From positions 1 through 64,000 of the forward strand of contig NZ_BLIG01000029.1 in assembly GCF_009811415.1 (NCBI RefSeq): a stretch of DNA of 64,000 nucleotides, given 5' to 3'. The stretch is from Alteromonas sp. KUL106 (lineage in GTDB: Bacteria; Pseudomonadota; Gammaproteobacteria; Enterobacterales; Alteromonadaceae). Of the stretch, positions 10,433 through 19,504 are shown one piece after another. A program made the translations under genes and the position numbers. Each line of letters starts with the position of its first letter. Position 1 is the stretch's first letter. A model generated the notes under the pieces. That model saw only the letters and a program-made list of their open reading frames with translations, searched no databases and was not told the DNA's origin.

Positions 10433-10438
10433 AAGGAG
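10433..10438 (+). promoter_or_regulatory. ribosome binding site setting a GTG start
   Basis: AAGGAG lies 7 bases before the GTG at 10446. The next in-frame ATG (10455) is 16 bases from it, too far. The GTG therefore starts the H-NOX gene, giving the family's typical MYG beginning. Confidence 0.8.
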
Positions 10439-10445
10439 ATGCCCC

Positions 10446-10991
10446 GTGTACGGCATGATAAACAAATTTATATCCACTACAGTGATTAATCGATACGGCC
10501 AATCGGCATGGGATGAAATAAAAGCATCCTTGGGTGATTACGAGTCTACTTTTCTGGAAGTACAACCGTATAGTGATGAGGTGACGTTTGGCATCGTAGG
10601 TGCGTCAGTTGAACATTTAAACGTCGATTTAGCTGTATTTCTTCGTCAAATGGGGGAAGACTGGGTAAAAGAAACGTCACAAGGCAGCTATAAAGACATG
10701 TACTCGCTGGTGTCGGGCGGTGCATTCGAATTTATTTCAAACCTAAACAACATGCATCAAGTCATTTCAGCACAGTTAGAAGCGCTTGTGCCTCCATCAT
10801 TTCTGTGTGAAAAAAATGAAGACGGCAGCATTACGATCCACTATCACTCATCAAGAGAAGGTCTTGAGCCCTTCGTGGAAGGTTTATTGATGGGCGTGTG
10901 TAATCACTTCAATCAACCCGCTTCAATATCAACCGTTAAATTGCGAGACGAAAACAACCCGTTTAGCACTTTTCTTATCGACTTTAAGTAA
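10446..10991 (+). CDS. hnoX: H-NOX heme nitric-oxide sensor
   Basis: A 181-residue stand-alone H-NOX protein, the usual bacterial length. The N-terminus MYGMINKF is typical. The proximal heme ligand is His104 in the NNMHQVI segment. The heme-propionate-binding YxSxR motif is Tyr133-Ser135-Arg137, and PPSF precedes it. In gammaproteobacteria such proteins bind NO at ferrous heme and control a neighbouring kinase or c-di-GMP enzyme, often affecting biofilm and motility. Here a histidine kinase starts 8 bases downstream, so they form an operon and are the likely sensor-output pair. Start is GTG, set by the ribosome binding site at 10433. Confidence 0.93.
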   Translation: MYGMINKFISTTVINRYGQSAWDEIKASLGDYESTFLEVQPYSDEVTFGIVGASVEHLNVDLAVFLRQMGEDWVKETSQGSYKDMYSLVSGGAFEFISNLNNMHQVISAQLEALVPPSFLCEKNEDGSITIHYHSSREGLEPFVEGLLMGVCNHFNQPASISTVKLRDENNPFSTFLIDFK

Positions 10992-10999
10992 GCTGGCTC

Positions 11000-12262
11000 G
11001 TGCAATCACAAACGTTTCAATTAGATTTAAATGACCAACTTAACATCGTTGATTTCAGTAAGGCGTTTAGCAAAGTGTGCCCTGAAATGACGGTGGACGC
11101 CCCGTTTTCAGACCTGTTCAAACTTGTTGCCCCCCAGTTACCGTTGAGCGCACAAATTATAAAAATGTTCAATGGGCAACTGATTACCCTTTGCCCCATA
11201 AGCAGCCCTTCTTTCGTGTTTGGCGGTGCATTTTACGAAGTAGAAAGCGGATATCGCTTTATGGGCTACCCACAGTTAACGAACATGGGCCAGTTGTCAA
11301 AAATGAACCTGTCGCTAAATGACTTTGTGCACCACGACCCCATCAACTTCTACATTGGCACACTTCAGTTGAAAGAGAGCATGTATCAGGAAATGATACA
11401 GCTCAATGACGATTTAAAAGCAAGCGCCAAGCACCTAAAACAATTGGTAGAGCAGCGTACGCAAGAGCTATTGCACTCGGAAAAAATGGCGTCGCTTGGT
11501 GTGCTGGCAGCCGGTGTAGCCCACGAAATCAATAACCCGATAGGTTTTTTGCTTAGTAACTTAAATACGCTGAAAAGTTACATGAGCGAAATTGCCCCCC
11601 TTCTTACGTCGCTCAGCAATATGTCAGACCAAGAGAAAGAGAAACTCGACACCCTGAGCAACATTGCGGTGAACTGGGACAACATTGATTTTATTTGCGA
11701 CGATATTGGGCCTTTGATTGAACAGAGCATAGACGGCAGCAAGCGGGTAAGCAAAACCGTAGCAGGCTTAAAAAGCTTTGCCCACCCGTCTGACTCAACG
11801 CAAGAGATCATGTCGGTTCAGCAGGCTATCGATTTAACGTTATCACTCTTAAACAATGAATTGCGACACCACGTGACGCTGAATTATGAGCGGGGAGATG
11901 ACGTGTATGTTCAAGGCAACTTAACCGAGCTCAGTCAGGTGTTTATCAACATTGTTATGAACGCAACGCAGGCGGTAGAAAAAGGCGGCGTTATTTCCAT
12001 TAACACAGAAAAAGTAGATGGCTGGGTAAAAATACACATCGCCGACAATGGCTGTGGTATCTCGCCAGATCACTTATCAAAACTCTTTCAGCCTTTTTTC
12101 ACAACGAAAGAAGTAGGAACCGGCACTGGGCTTGGCTTAGCCATAAGCCACGGCATTATTGAAACTCACAACGGCAGTATTTCCGTAAAGAGCAAGGAAG
12201 GCGTAGGCACCACATTTACGATAGCCCTGCCGCTTGCCGACAGCCAATCGATGGCTGGGTAA
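11000..12262 (+). CDS. H-NOX-associated histidine kinase with HNOBA-like domain
   Basis: A 420-residue soluble sensor histidine kinase. Residues 1-125 resemble the heme-NO-binding-associated (HNOBA) region of soluble guanylate cyclases, with FSKAFSKVCPEM, GALFYEV-like and NFYIGTLQLKESMY segments. A coiled-coil linker follows. The dimerisation/phosphoacceptor H-box is LAAGVAHEINNP near residue 173. The ATPase domain has the N-box near residue 315 (INIVMNATQA), DNGCGI, and GTGTGLGLAI. No transmembrane segment is present, which fits control by the cytosolic H-NOX protein encoded 8 bases upstream. The cognate response regulator is not in the window. The start is GTG. Confidence 0.87.
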   Translation: MQSQTFQLDLNDQLNIVDFSKAFSKVCPEMTVDAPFSDLFKLVAPQLPLSAQIIKMFNGQLITLCPISSPSFVFGGAFYEVESGYRFMGYPQLTNMGQLSKMNLSLNDFVHHDPINFYIGTLQLKESMYQEMIQLNDDLKASAKHLKQLVEQRTQELLHSEKMASLGVLAAGVAHEINNPIGFLLSNLNTLKSYMSEIAPLLTSLSNMSDQEKEKLDTLSNIAVNWDNIDFICDDIGPLIEQSIDGSKRVSKTVAGLKSFAHPSDSTQEIMSVQQAIDLTLSLLNNELRHHVTLNYERGDDVYVQGNLTELSQVFINIVMNATQAVEKGGVISINTEKVDGWVKIHIADNGCGISPDHLSKLFQPFFTTKEVGTGTGLGLAISHGIIETHNGSISVKSKEGVGTTFTIALPLADSQSMAG

Positions 12263-12456
12263 TGAAAGGGCAATGTCTTGCTGACCTAAACAGTAAATAT
12301 GTCGGCATGAAGATGGGCTGTATGGCGACATTGCGCCCGCCGCGCTTCGCTAAAACAAACAAGAGCACGACGGGCGAATGCGCGACCTAAACAATCAACA
12401 GGCCTTTTAGATCAGAGCAATTGCTGCTGGCCATGGCGTATTGATTAACGTTTCAA

Positions 12457-14550
12457 TTAAAACGTATATGAGGCGCTTAACTGCGCATTGATACCAGCGC
12501 CGTAGTAGCCCACGGTATGAAGGCTATTAATGTATTTCTTGTCGAAAATGTTGTTAATGTTCATACGAACCGTTAAGTCGTCGCTGAACGCGCGAGATGC
12601 ATACACATTCCCTAAGAAATACGCGCCTTGCTTAACGTTATAATCCACATTGCTTATTTCAGACTGCCAGCGACCACCAACGCCCAATTCCACTTCAGGT
12701 GCTTGCGGCACGGTGTACGCTAGCTGGAACGTAACCACATCGCGCGGCGCCCATAAATTGGCATCAAAGCCTTGCTCGTCTTCTACGTCAATCTTGGTAT
12801 AAGACGCATTTGCACGCAGCGCATCCGTCACCTGCCCGGCCACTTCAATCTCAAAACCATCGGATTCTACCGACACACCTTTGTAGTAAAACTGCAGCGT
12901 GTCTGGGTTGGTGCCTGCATAAGCAGCCAGATTGTCTTGCTCTGCCGTGAAGTAAGCAAACGTCGTTAATAGACGGTCATCGAACCACTGGGCTTTCACA
13001 CCCGCCTCAAAGTTTTGACCTTTGGTAGGGTCGAGGTACTGGCCGTTAATGTCGTACTGTTCTTGCGGCTGATACACATCAGAATAGCTTACGTATGCGT
13101 TCACCTCTTCCGTTATCGCATACGTAGCGCCAACGTAAGGGCTGGCTTCGCTTTCTGAGTTATCGATAACGGCACCGGCGTTTTGGCCTTTACGCTCAAA
13201 ATCAATGGCGTTAAAGCCGGCAATGACGTGTAATTCATCAGAAATGCTAAAGCGAGCAGAACCAAAATAACGGGTTAGCGTTTGCTCAATGTTTGAATAT
13301 TCGGTAGCCGCCAGCCATTCAGGCTCGGCAATCGCATCCAACGCATAAGGGAACGCAGGTGTTGGCCCAAAGGCAGGCGTAGCCGCATAATCAAACCCAT
13401 GAACGAAAGACACATCATCACTGGTGGCGTGACTTATGCCAAAATTCACTTCATGCGAGCGGCCAAATAGCTCAAAATCACCAAATACGCGGCCTTCCAC
13501 CAAATGGGAGTCGATATCAGAGTCGTAGCGACCAGGCCAACCAATAAGGCCTAAGCCTGTGTCTTTATCAATGGCTCCGTAGGCATAAAACAGTTTGCTC
13601 TGATCTTCAAAATCGCGGTAGTTATAGCTAAGCAGCAGCTGCCAATCGTTATCGAACACATAATCGAGTTCCACGAAGGCATTGGTGGTTTCGGTATCCC
13701 ACTTTGTCCATTCTTGGGTAGTAGTATCGCTAATGTCCCACTCGGCCTGGGTGCCATCAGTATAGTTAAATACTAGCCCACCCCACGTGTTGCCATCGGT
13801 ATTGGCATCTTGATAAGACAACCCAAAGGTCACCGTTGCGTTGTCGGTAAGCTGACCGTCTATCACACCATAAGCAAAGCTGCGGTTGTTCTCTAGGCCA
13901 TCAAGGTGAGATTCTTTATCTTCCACACTGCCTACTACACGCGCCGCCCAGCTGCCGTCTTCGGTAAGCAGCATAGAGTAATCGCCCTGCACGCGCTTAA
14001 AGTTGTACGAGCCAATGCTGGCACCAATTTCACCGCCTTCTTCATTGGTTGGGCGCTTACGCACATAGTTAATGGTACCCGACGCATTACCCACCCCCGT
14101 TAGCAAGCCGTTGGCACCGCGAATAACTTCAATTTTTTCATAGCCGTAGGCTTCCACGGCACCGGTAACAATGCCCCAGTCGTTCGGCAGGCCCACGCCG
14201 TCTATTTGGGTGTTTTTAATTTCAAAACCGCGCGCAGTGTAGTTGGTACGGTTCGTTTCCCACTCTTCTACGTTAATACCTGGCGCAAGCTTCAGCGCAT
14301 CGTTAATAGTAAACGCACCGAACGACTGCATTAAGTCTTCAGAAAGAATGCTTATAGACTGCGGCGTTTCACTAATTTCCATGGTTAAGCCCGTTGCACC
14401 GCGGCTAACACGGTTTTGACGAACGCCCACAATACGAATTTTTTCAACATCACTTTCTTTTACTTCTACCGTATCGCTTTGTGTGGTTTGCGCATTTACT
14501 GACAAAGCAAACGCGATAGGCGTTAGTGCAAATAAACTGCTTAGTTTCAT
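12457..14550 (-). CDS. TonB-dependent siderophore receptor
   Basis: A 697-residue outer-membrane receptor of the ferric-siderophore type (FhuE/FpvA/PupB-like core without the N-terminal signalling domain). It has a signal peptide ending near SVNAQ, a plug with QSISILSEDL and a VEVIRGANGLLTGVGNASGTIN-type signature (near residues 140-160), and a barrel ending LSASYTF. Such receptors import ferric siderophores using TonB energy. A Fur-box-like palindrome lies 77-95 bases upstream of the start codon, consistent with iron repression. The exact siderophore cannot be inferred. No biosynthesis or ABC import genes are adjacent. Confidence 0.9.
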   Translation of the reverse strand: MKLSSLFALTPIAFALSVNAQTTQSDTVEVKESDVEKIRIVGVRQNRVSRGATGLTMEISETPQSISILSEDLMQSFGAFTINDALKLAPGINVEEWETNRTNYTARGFEIKNTQIDGVGLPNDWGIVTGAVEAYGYEKIEVIRGANGLLTGVGNASGTINYVRKRPTNEEGGEIGASIGSYNFKRVQGDYSMLLTEDGSWAARVVGSVEDKESHLDGLENNRSFAYGVIDGQLTDNATVTFGLSYQDANTDGNTWGGLVFNYTDGTQAEWDISDTTTQEWTKWDTETTNAFVELDYVFDNDWQLLLSYNYRDFEDQSKLFYAYGAIDKDTGLGLIGWPGRYDSDIDSHLVEGRVFGDFELFGRSHEVNFGISHATSDDVSFVHGFDYAATPAFGPTPAFPYALDAIAEPEWLAATEYSNIEQTLTRYFGSARFSISDELHVIAGFNAIDFERKGQNAGAVIDNSESEASPYVGATYAITEEVNAYVSYSDVYQPQEQYDINGQYLDPTKGQNFEAGVKAQWFDDRLLTTFAYFTAEQDNLAAYAGTNPDTLQFYYKGVSVESDGFEIEVAGQVTDALRANASYTKIDVEDEQGFDANLWAPRDVVTFQLAYTVPQAPEVELGVGGRWQSEISNVDYNVKQGAYFLGNVYASRAFSDDLTVRMNINNIFDKKYINSLHTVGYYGAGINAQLSASYTF

Positions 14551-14626
14551 GGTTTTCTCTGTTCTTGGTTTTGATGGGTTAGGATGTTTTCGGGGCAGGA
14601 GTATAAAACACCTTAAACTTAATTTA

Positions 14627-14645
14627 AATGATAATCGTTATTATT
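14627..14645. promoter_or_regulatory. Fur-box-like operator
   Basis: A 19-base near-palindrome, AATGATAATCGTTATTATT, lies upstream of the siderophore receptor. It contains a perfect TGATAAT half and a mostly matching second half compared with the Fur consensus. Confidence 0.72.
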
Positions 14646-14746
14646 TACATTTTTGACTGGTAGATATATCAGAATCATTGTTTGAGTTTATTCATCAAAT
14701 GATTTAGAAAAGAAACCTCAATGGATTGGTTAACTAAGTTTGCGAA

Positions 14747-16444
14747 TTGACTACAAATATCACCTACTATTCAGCTAACGCCTCAGTGCTCGCGAATCAA
14801 TACGACAGCGTTCCGTTCGAGTCTGTGCATAAAGATTGGCTTGAGGAAATTCCTAAAGAAGGAATGGTACTTGATGTGGGTGCAGGTTCAGGTCGGGACG
14901 CTCGTTATTTAGCTGCAAAGGGCTTAGGTGTGGTTGCAGTTGAACCTGCCTCTGGCATTCGAGAAATCGCGCAAGCTTATACGGTTTCAAGCCCTATTCA
15001 CTGGATATCCGATTCATTACCTGAACTAACTGAAGTCTTTCGCTTACAAACGAAATTTGACCTAATTCTTCTAAGTGCAGTTTGGATGCATGTTGCACCG
15101 TCGTCGCGAGAACGCGCCTTTAGAAAATTATCTTCATTACTAAAACCTAACGGTAAGCTTGTAATATCTTTACGCCATGGTAGTTGCGCTGATGAACGCA
15201 CTATGTACCCTGTTTCAGCAGATGAACTGGCTAAGCTTGCGAGTCAATTTGGGCTTACCTATCGCCTACTTTCTCCTGAAAAATCGAACGATGCGTTGGG
15301 CCGCGCTGAAGTCCAATGGCAGACGGTTTTACTTACACTTCCCGATAACGGGACGGGTGCATTCCCGTTAATTAGAAACATCGTAATAAACGACAGTAAA
15401 TCCTCAACATACAAGGTTGCACTTTTACGGACACTACTCAGAATAGCCGAAGGCCATCCTGGCGCGGTTATGGAACAAACTAACGAACACGTAATTCTGC
15501 CTGTTGGATTAGTAGCCCTTTATTGGTTGAAGCTTTATAAACCGCTAATAGATAAGTTCGAGATGCAACAAAACAGCAACTCTAGTAGAGGGTTGGGGTT
15601 TGTTAAAACTGACGGCTGGCAGCAGATTACAGCCTTTTCTAGTAATGATTTTTATATTGGCGCGCACTATTCAGATAGTGCAACGGTACAAGCAATTTAC
15701 CGAACTCTAAAAGACATCGCTTCGACTGTAAAAAATATGCCCGCTAAGCACACCACGTTGCCTGGCACTGATAAAGGTGTTTTTCACGTAGAGCTTAATC
15801 AAACTCGAAAGCCTAAGAACGATTTGTTACTAGACTTCGAGTTTTTGTCTTCGTTGGGAAAGTTCTATGTACCCGTGCATATTTGGGATTCATTAACTCA
15901 GTTTAGCGTATGGATAGAGCCGACATTGATTAACGAGTGGTCATCTTTAATGGCAGGTTATGGTTTAAACAAACAAAAGCCGCTTACTAAAGTCGATTAT
16001 CTTAATGCACTTCGGTGGGAGGACCCAGAACGTTCCACTTCTAAAATTCGAAACCGAGTAAATGAGTTGCTCACCAATGAAGGCGTTGCATGCTGCTGGT
16101 CTGGTAAGCGATTAAAACATTCTGGCTACGCTATCGACCATGCATTTCCATTTGCGAGATGGCCCAATAACGACCTTTGGAATTTGCTACCTACCAAATC
16201 AACTATAAACGCTAACAAATCTGATAAGTTACCCACAGGTTTGAAGCTTTCTAGTTCTCGTGAACTAATCGTCTCTTGGTGGAAACAGGGCTGGCAAAAC
16301 AATCAAACTGAGTTTTTTAGCCAAGCCAATTTAGCCTTACCTAACCTTAAGCCAAATAACACTAGTTTCGATGACGTGTTTGAAGCGTTCGCACTGCAAC
16401 GTGATCGTATCAAGGCGTTGCAGCAGTTGGAGGATTGGCGATAA
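14747..16444 (+). CDS. SAM-methyltransferase fused to HNH nuclease domain
   Basis: A 565-residue two-domain protein. Residues about 1-200 are a class I SAM-dependent methyltransferase, with motif I VLDVGAGSGRD (41-51), an acidic EP motif (66-67) and a LLKPNGKLVISLRHG segment. Residues 205-440 are uncharacterised linker or recognition sequence. Residues 447-497 form an HNH-like nuclease motif: Cys449/Cys450 and WSGKRL, the catalytic-type Asp464-His465, Asn475-Asp476, WNLLP, then Asn488 and Lys491. The start is TTG at 14747; an in-frame stop lies 4 codons earlier, so no longer start exists. It has no partner gene in an operon. A role in DNA modification or defence is an inference; the methyltransferase half resembles small-molecule-type enzymes more than DNA methyltransferases. 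Confidence 0.72.
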   Translation: MTTNITYYSANASVLANQYDSVPFESVHKDWLEEIPKEGMVLDVGAGSGRDARYLAAKGLGVVAVEPASGIREIAQAYTVSSPIHWISDSLPELTEVFRLQTKFDLILLSAVWMHVAPSSRERAFRKLSSLLKPNGKLVISLRHGSCADERTMYPVSADELAKLASQFGLTYRLLSPEKSNDALGRAEVQWQTVLLTLPDNGTGAFPLIRNIVINDSKSSTYKVALLRTLLRIAEGHPGAVMEQTNEHVILPVGLVALYWLKLYKPLIDKFEMQQNSNSSRGLGFVKTDGWQQITAFSSNDFYIGAHYSDSATVQAIYRTLKDIASTVKNMPAKHTTLPGTDKGVFHVELNQTRKPKNDLLLDFEFLSSLGKFYVPVHIWDSLTQFSVWIEPTLINEWSSLMAGYGLNKQKPLTKVDYLNALRWEDPERSTSKIRNRVNELLTNEGVACCWSGKRLKHSGYAIDHAFPFARWPNNDLWNLLPTKSTINANKSDKLPTGLKLSSSRELIVSWWKQGWQNNQTEFFSQANLALPNLKPNNTSFDDVFEAFALQRDRIKALQQLEDWR

Positions 16445-16458
16445 CATTGGAAGATAGT

Positions 16459-17577
16459 TTATTGAAGCTTACTTCTAAACCAGCGTCTAAAATCACTGTT
16501 TAGCGTTGCGATATTTCTCCCGTACAATCGCTGAATATCGCTCATGGAAAGCTCTTCACAGCCATTTTCGCTTTCTAACAGCAGAAGTCGACTCATAAAG
16601 TCTTGGTTGTCGCTCATTAGAAAAGCAACGAAAGCCCAACTAGAAGCATAGAATTGATGCGGATCTTGGCGCCAACTACTCTCCGTCCCTTCAAAGAGTG
16701 TGGTCAATGCTAGCGGCTGATTACTTTTAAAATGATTAACCCATGCGCTGTTAGTCAAACTTCCCGGGCTTTCTGAATATTCCGCCATTCCTTCATTCAA
16801 CCATTTCGCCACTTGACCATACCAATATCGATTAATGGTATGTATTACCTCATGCGTTATAGTTTGGAGTGTTTCCTTATTGCCCCGAATCAAAATGGCA
16901 GATTCATTTCTGCCCGAAGAATAAAAGCCTGTGCTTTTGGGTGTAGAAAGGTTAAAACGCTTGCTATATTTTTCATACGCACCTTTATCGCTGAAACTCC
17001 TTATATTAGCTACAACAGGAACCATTGATTCGATAGGTGTGACAGGAGCAAAAGCATCTAATGCTTCTTGTACTCTTCCTCGAACCGCGCGCTGAACGTC
17101 AAACGGTAAATTATGCGAGAGAAAATTAAGCGATATAGCCTCTGGATTAATTATTTTGGCTACTTGTACTGAAGTATTACTGTTCAGCTTCCTAGGAGAG
17201 TCACTTATATGCTTAACGCCTTTGCCATCTGTCCATGTATAAATGATCTTTCTCTCGGGTGGTTTCATCTTGTCTAAACATTTATATGTGTGAGGAGCTT
17301 CATGCTCATCTATCCAAGAATTGCTTCGTGTATATCTGACTTCAGAATTATCTATAGCCACTAAACTGTTTTGGCCAAAAGAGATATCTGACTGTGAAAT
17401 TAAAGCACTAGATGTAGTGCTTTCTTGATTACTTGCTCCTTTAAGTTCGAAAGCGAGATGAAGGAATTGAGGTAGATTGACACTATCCCGCGCGAAGTAT
17501 AAAACTCCTAAACTGTTAACAACTATTACACTTGCAAGTATAAAAAACTTTGCGCCAATTCCATTCCTTTTTACCAT
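16459..17577 (-). CDS. membrane-anchored zinc metalloprotease-like protein (gluzincin)
   Basis: A 372-residue protein with one N-terminal membrane segment (residues about 9-29, FFILASVIVVNSLGVLYF). Residues 105-135 look like a DUF4124 module (IIYTWTDGKGVKHISDSP), often found in periplasmic proteins. The catalytic region has HEVIHTIN (an HExxH zinc motif) near residue 240 and a downstream glutamate in WLNEGMAEYSE, the gluzincin arrangement seen in DUF1570-like peptidases. The active domain should face the periplasm. It converges with the methyltransferase-HNH gene, 14 bases apart. Substrate unknown. Confidence 0.72.
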   Translation of the reverse strand: MVKRNGIGAKFFILASVIVVNSLGVLYFARDSVNLPQFLHLAFELKGASNQESTTSSALISQSDISFGQNSLVAIDNSEVRYTRSNSWIDEHEAPHTYKCLDKMKPPERKIIYTWTDGKGVKHISDSPRKLNSNTSVQVAKIINPEAISLNFLSHNLPFDVQRAVRGRVQEALDAFAPVTPIESMVPVVANIRSFSDKGAYEKYSKRFNLSTPKSTGFYSSGRNESAILIRGNKETLQTITHEVIHTINRYWYGQVAKWLNEGMAEYSESPGSLTNSAWVNHFKSNQPLALTTLFEGTESSWRQDPHQFYASSWAFVAFLMSDNQDFMSRLLLLESENGCEELSMSDIQRLYGRNIATLNSDFRRWFRSKLQ

Positions 17578-17787
17578 GCTAATCCTTCAACACCGCCATA
17601 TATCTAAACGTGTAATAAGACTACAACAACACGTAAGAAACAAAGTATTAGTTAGCCCAAATGGGGTTGAATTTCTATACATAGTTATTAATTAAGAGCA
17701 CCTTTAATTCCGGAACAATCTTAAAATGTGTAGCCTAACCTACTAGTCTAACTCTATAATTTTATAGGCCTGATTAATTTCTCAAGG

Positions 17788-18030
17788 ATGAAAATGAAGA
17801 AGACAAGCACTTTAATTCTGTTAATGCTCACTGCTAGCTATTCTTTTGCCAACTCTGACTTTAAACCTTCGAAGTATCAATGCTCAGGCATAGAGCAGCG
17901 AATCGAAAAAATCAATTCCAGAATGCGCGCGGGCTACAGTACGAAAGAAGGCGAGCAACTGAAGGAACAACTGCGAAGCTTGAAGAAGCAACGAAATGAG
18001 TGCAAAAAGAAAGGCTTCTCGGTTGATTAA
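17788..18030 (+). CDS. small secreted Cys-containing protein
   Basis: An 80-residue protein with a clear signal peptide (MKMKKTSTLILLMLTASYSFA). The mature part is charged and helical with two cysteines (CSGIEQRI and NECKKKG) that could form one disulfide. It vaguely resembles the DUF1090 pattern but I cannot place it firmly. It stands alone and ends 21 bases before the left boundary of the integrated element. Confidence 0.6.
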   Translation: MKMKKTSTLILLMLTASYSFANSDFKPSKYQCSGIEQRIEKINSRMRAGYSTKEGEQLKEQLRSLKKQRNECKKKGFSVD

Positions 18031-18051
18031 AGCATAATACAAATATCAAAT

Positions 18052-18076
18052 GAACCTATGACCTTTGCCTCCGGAG
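18052..18076. repeat. left attachment-site repeat
   Basis: A 25-bp sequence matching 26480-26504 at 24 positions. It corresponds to the anticodon-loop to T-stem part of a tRNA-Arg(CCG)-like gene on the minus strand. The rest of a tRNA is absent here, so no functional tRNA exists at this end. Confidence 0.7.
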
Positions 18077-18218
18077 CCTGATTTTGGGGTATTTCTTGGT
18101 AAACAACCATGAACAAGAATGCATCAAAAAGAACATCAAGCCATTGATTAATATAAATTAAATATATTCAGAGTTTGTTCATACTTGTTCATGTAAACTC
18201 ACTCAAAATCACTCACTT

Positions 18219-18241
18219 TGCTACATATTTGCTACATATTT
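18219..18241. repeat. left internal 23-bp repeat (candidate integrase arm site)
   Basis: Two tandem copies of TGCTACATATT, 11 bases apart, immediately upstream of the integrase start. An identical 23-bp block occurs at 26387-26409 near the other end, in the same orientation. The position fits integrase arm-type or excisionase sites. Confidence 0.6.
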
Positions 18242-18246
18242 TGCCT

Positions 18247-19479
18247 ATGGCTATCAAGAAAAAGATAACGAACAGCAGCATTAATGCACTTAAACCTGAA
18301 GATAAAAGACTAAATGACACCGAGATTTCAGGCTTTCATGCGCGAATCTCTCCAAAAGGCAGAGTGACCTACTTTTTGTATTATCGCCATAATGGAAGAC
18401 AGCAGAATGTTAAGTTGGGTACACATCCAGAAATTACACCAGCACAAGCGCGAGATGCAGCAAAAATGGCTAGCGCGTCAATTGTGCAAGGTGTTGACCC
18501 ACACGAAAATAAAAAAGAGCTGAAAGCACAAGAAAAGCTAGCAAGACTCACCACACTTCAAGCTTTCATAGAATTGGAGTTTGAAAAGTGGTACATAGCT
18601 AAATACCCCAAAACAGGTGAACGTGAGCTACAAAATTTAAAGGTTAACTTTCCTACCCTACTTCCAATGCAGTTACGCGACATTAACGCTTCTTTGCTAG
18701 AAAAATTGCGTACAGAAATGCTTAATGAAAAGCGAAGTAATGCAACCATCAATAGGCGTTTCACCACTTTAAAATCTGTCTTAACAAGAGCGGTAGAATG
18801 GGAAGTGATCCCTAATCATGATTTAAGAAAATTGAAACCGTTGAAAGAAGATAATAGCCGTGTTCGTTACTTAAGTTTTGATGAAGAAGCGCGCTTAAAA
18901 GAAGCATTAAAAGCTAGAGATTTGAAAATAAAGCGAGAGCGAGAGAGTGGCAACAAACATCGAGCAGAAAGAGGCTATCCTCTTCTTCCCGACTTGAGTA
19001 CGCGAACATTTTCAGACTATCTAGAACCGTTGGTCATTTTAGCAATGAATACTGGTATGCGAAGAGGTGAACTACTTTCGCTTAGATGGCAAAACGTAAA
19101 CTTTGACCGCGATGTTTTAACTGTTGAAGCGATAAATGCCAAAAGCGGAAAAGCACGGCACATTCCCCTAAACCAAAAAGCTAAGTCAGCGCTAGCAAAC
19201 TGGAAAAGCGACTGTGAATCATTACTGTGGGTTTTTGAAGGCAAACCTGAGCACCCCCTCAAAGATATCAAGAAAGCTTGGTCTACGATCTTAGAGGACG
19301 CAAAATTAAAAGATTTTCGTTTCCATGACCTACGCCACCACTTTGCAAGTAGATTGGTAATGGCTGGTGTAGATTTAAATACAGTTAGGGAACTATTAGG
19401 TCACAGTTCGTTAGAGATGACGCTCAGGTACGCACACTTGGCACCTGAGCATAAGGCTAGAGCAGTTGGACTTTTATAG
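18247..19479 (+). CDS. int: tyrosine integrase, P4/CP4-like
   Basis: Tyrosine recombinase of 410 residues from the ATG at 18247, which starts MAIKKKITNSS as in P4-type integrases; the open frame reaches back to 18175. The N-terminal DUF4102 arm-binding domain is present (DTEISGFHARISPKGRVTY, LGTHPEITPAQARD). A SAM-like core-binding domain and the catalytic domain follow, with Arg in GMRRGELLSLRW, HDLRHHFASR, LLGHSSLEMTLRYAH and the nucleophilic Tyr in RYAHL. It lies next to the left attachment repeat and is the probable driver of integration into a tRNA 3' region. No frameshift is seen. Confidence 0.93.
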   Translation: MAIKKKITNSSINALKPEDKRLNDTEISGFHARISPKGRVTYFLYYRHNGRQQNVKLGTHPEITPAQARDAAKMASASIVQGVDPHENKKELKAQEKLARLTTLQAFIELEFEKWYIAKYPKTGERELQNLKVNFPTLLPMQLRDINASLLEKLRTEMLNEKRSNATINRRFTTLKSVLTRAVEWEVIPNHDLRKLKPLKEDNSRVRYLSFDEEARLKEALKARDLKIKRERESGNKHRAERGYPLLPDLSTRTFSDYLEPLVILAMNTGMRRGELLSLRWQNVNFDRDVLTVEAINAKSGKARHIPLNQKAKSALANWKSDCESLLWVFEGKPEHPLKDIKKAWSTILEDAKLKDFRFHDLRHHFASRLVMAGVDLNTVRELLGHSSLEMTLRYAHLAPEHKARAVGLL

Positions 19480-19504
19480 ACAAGCTTTCAATTAGTAAGA
19501 GTTA

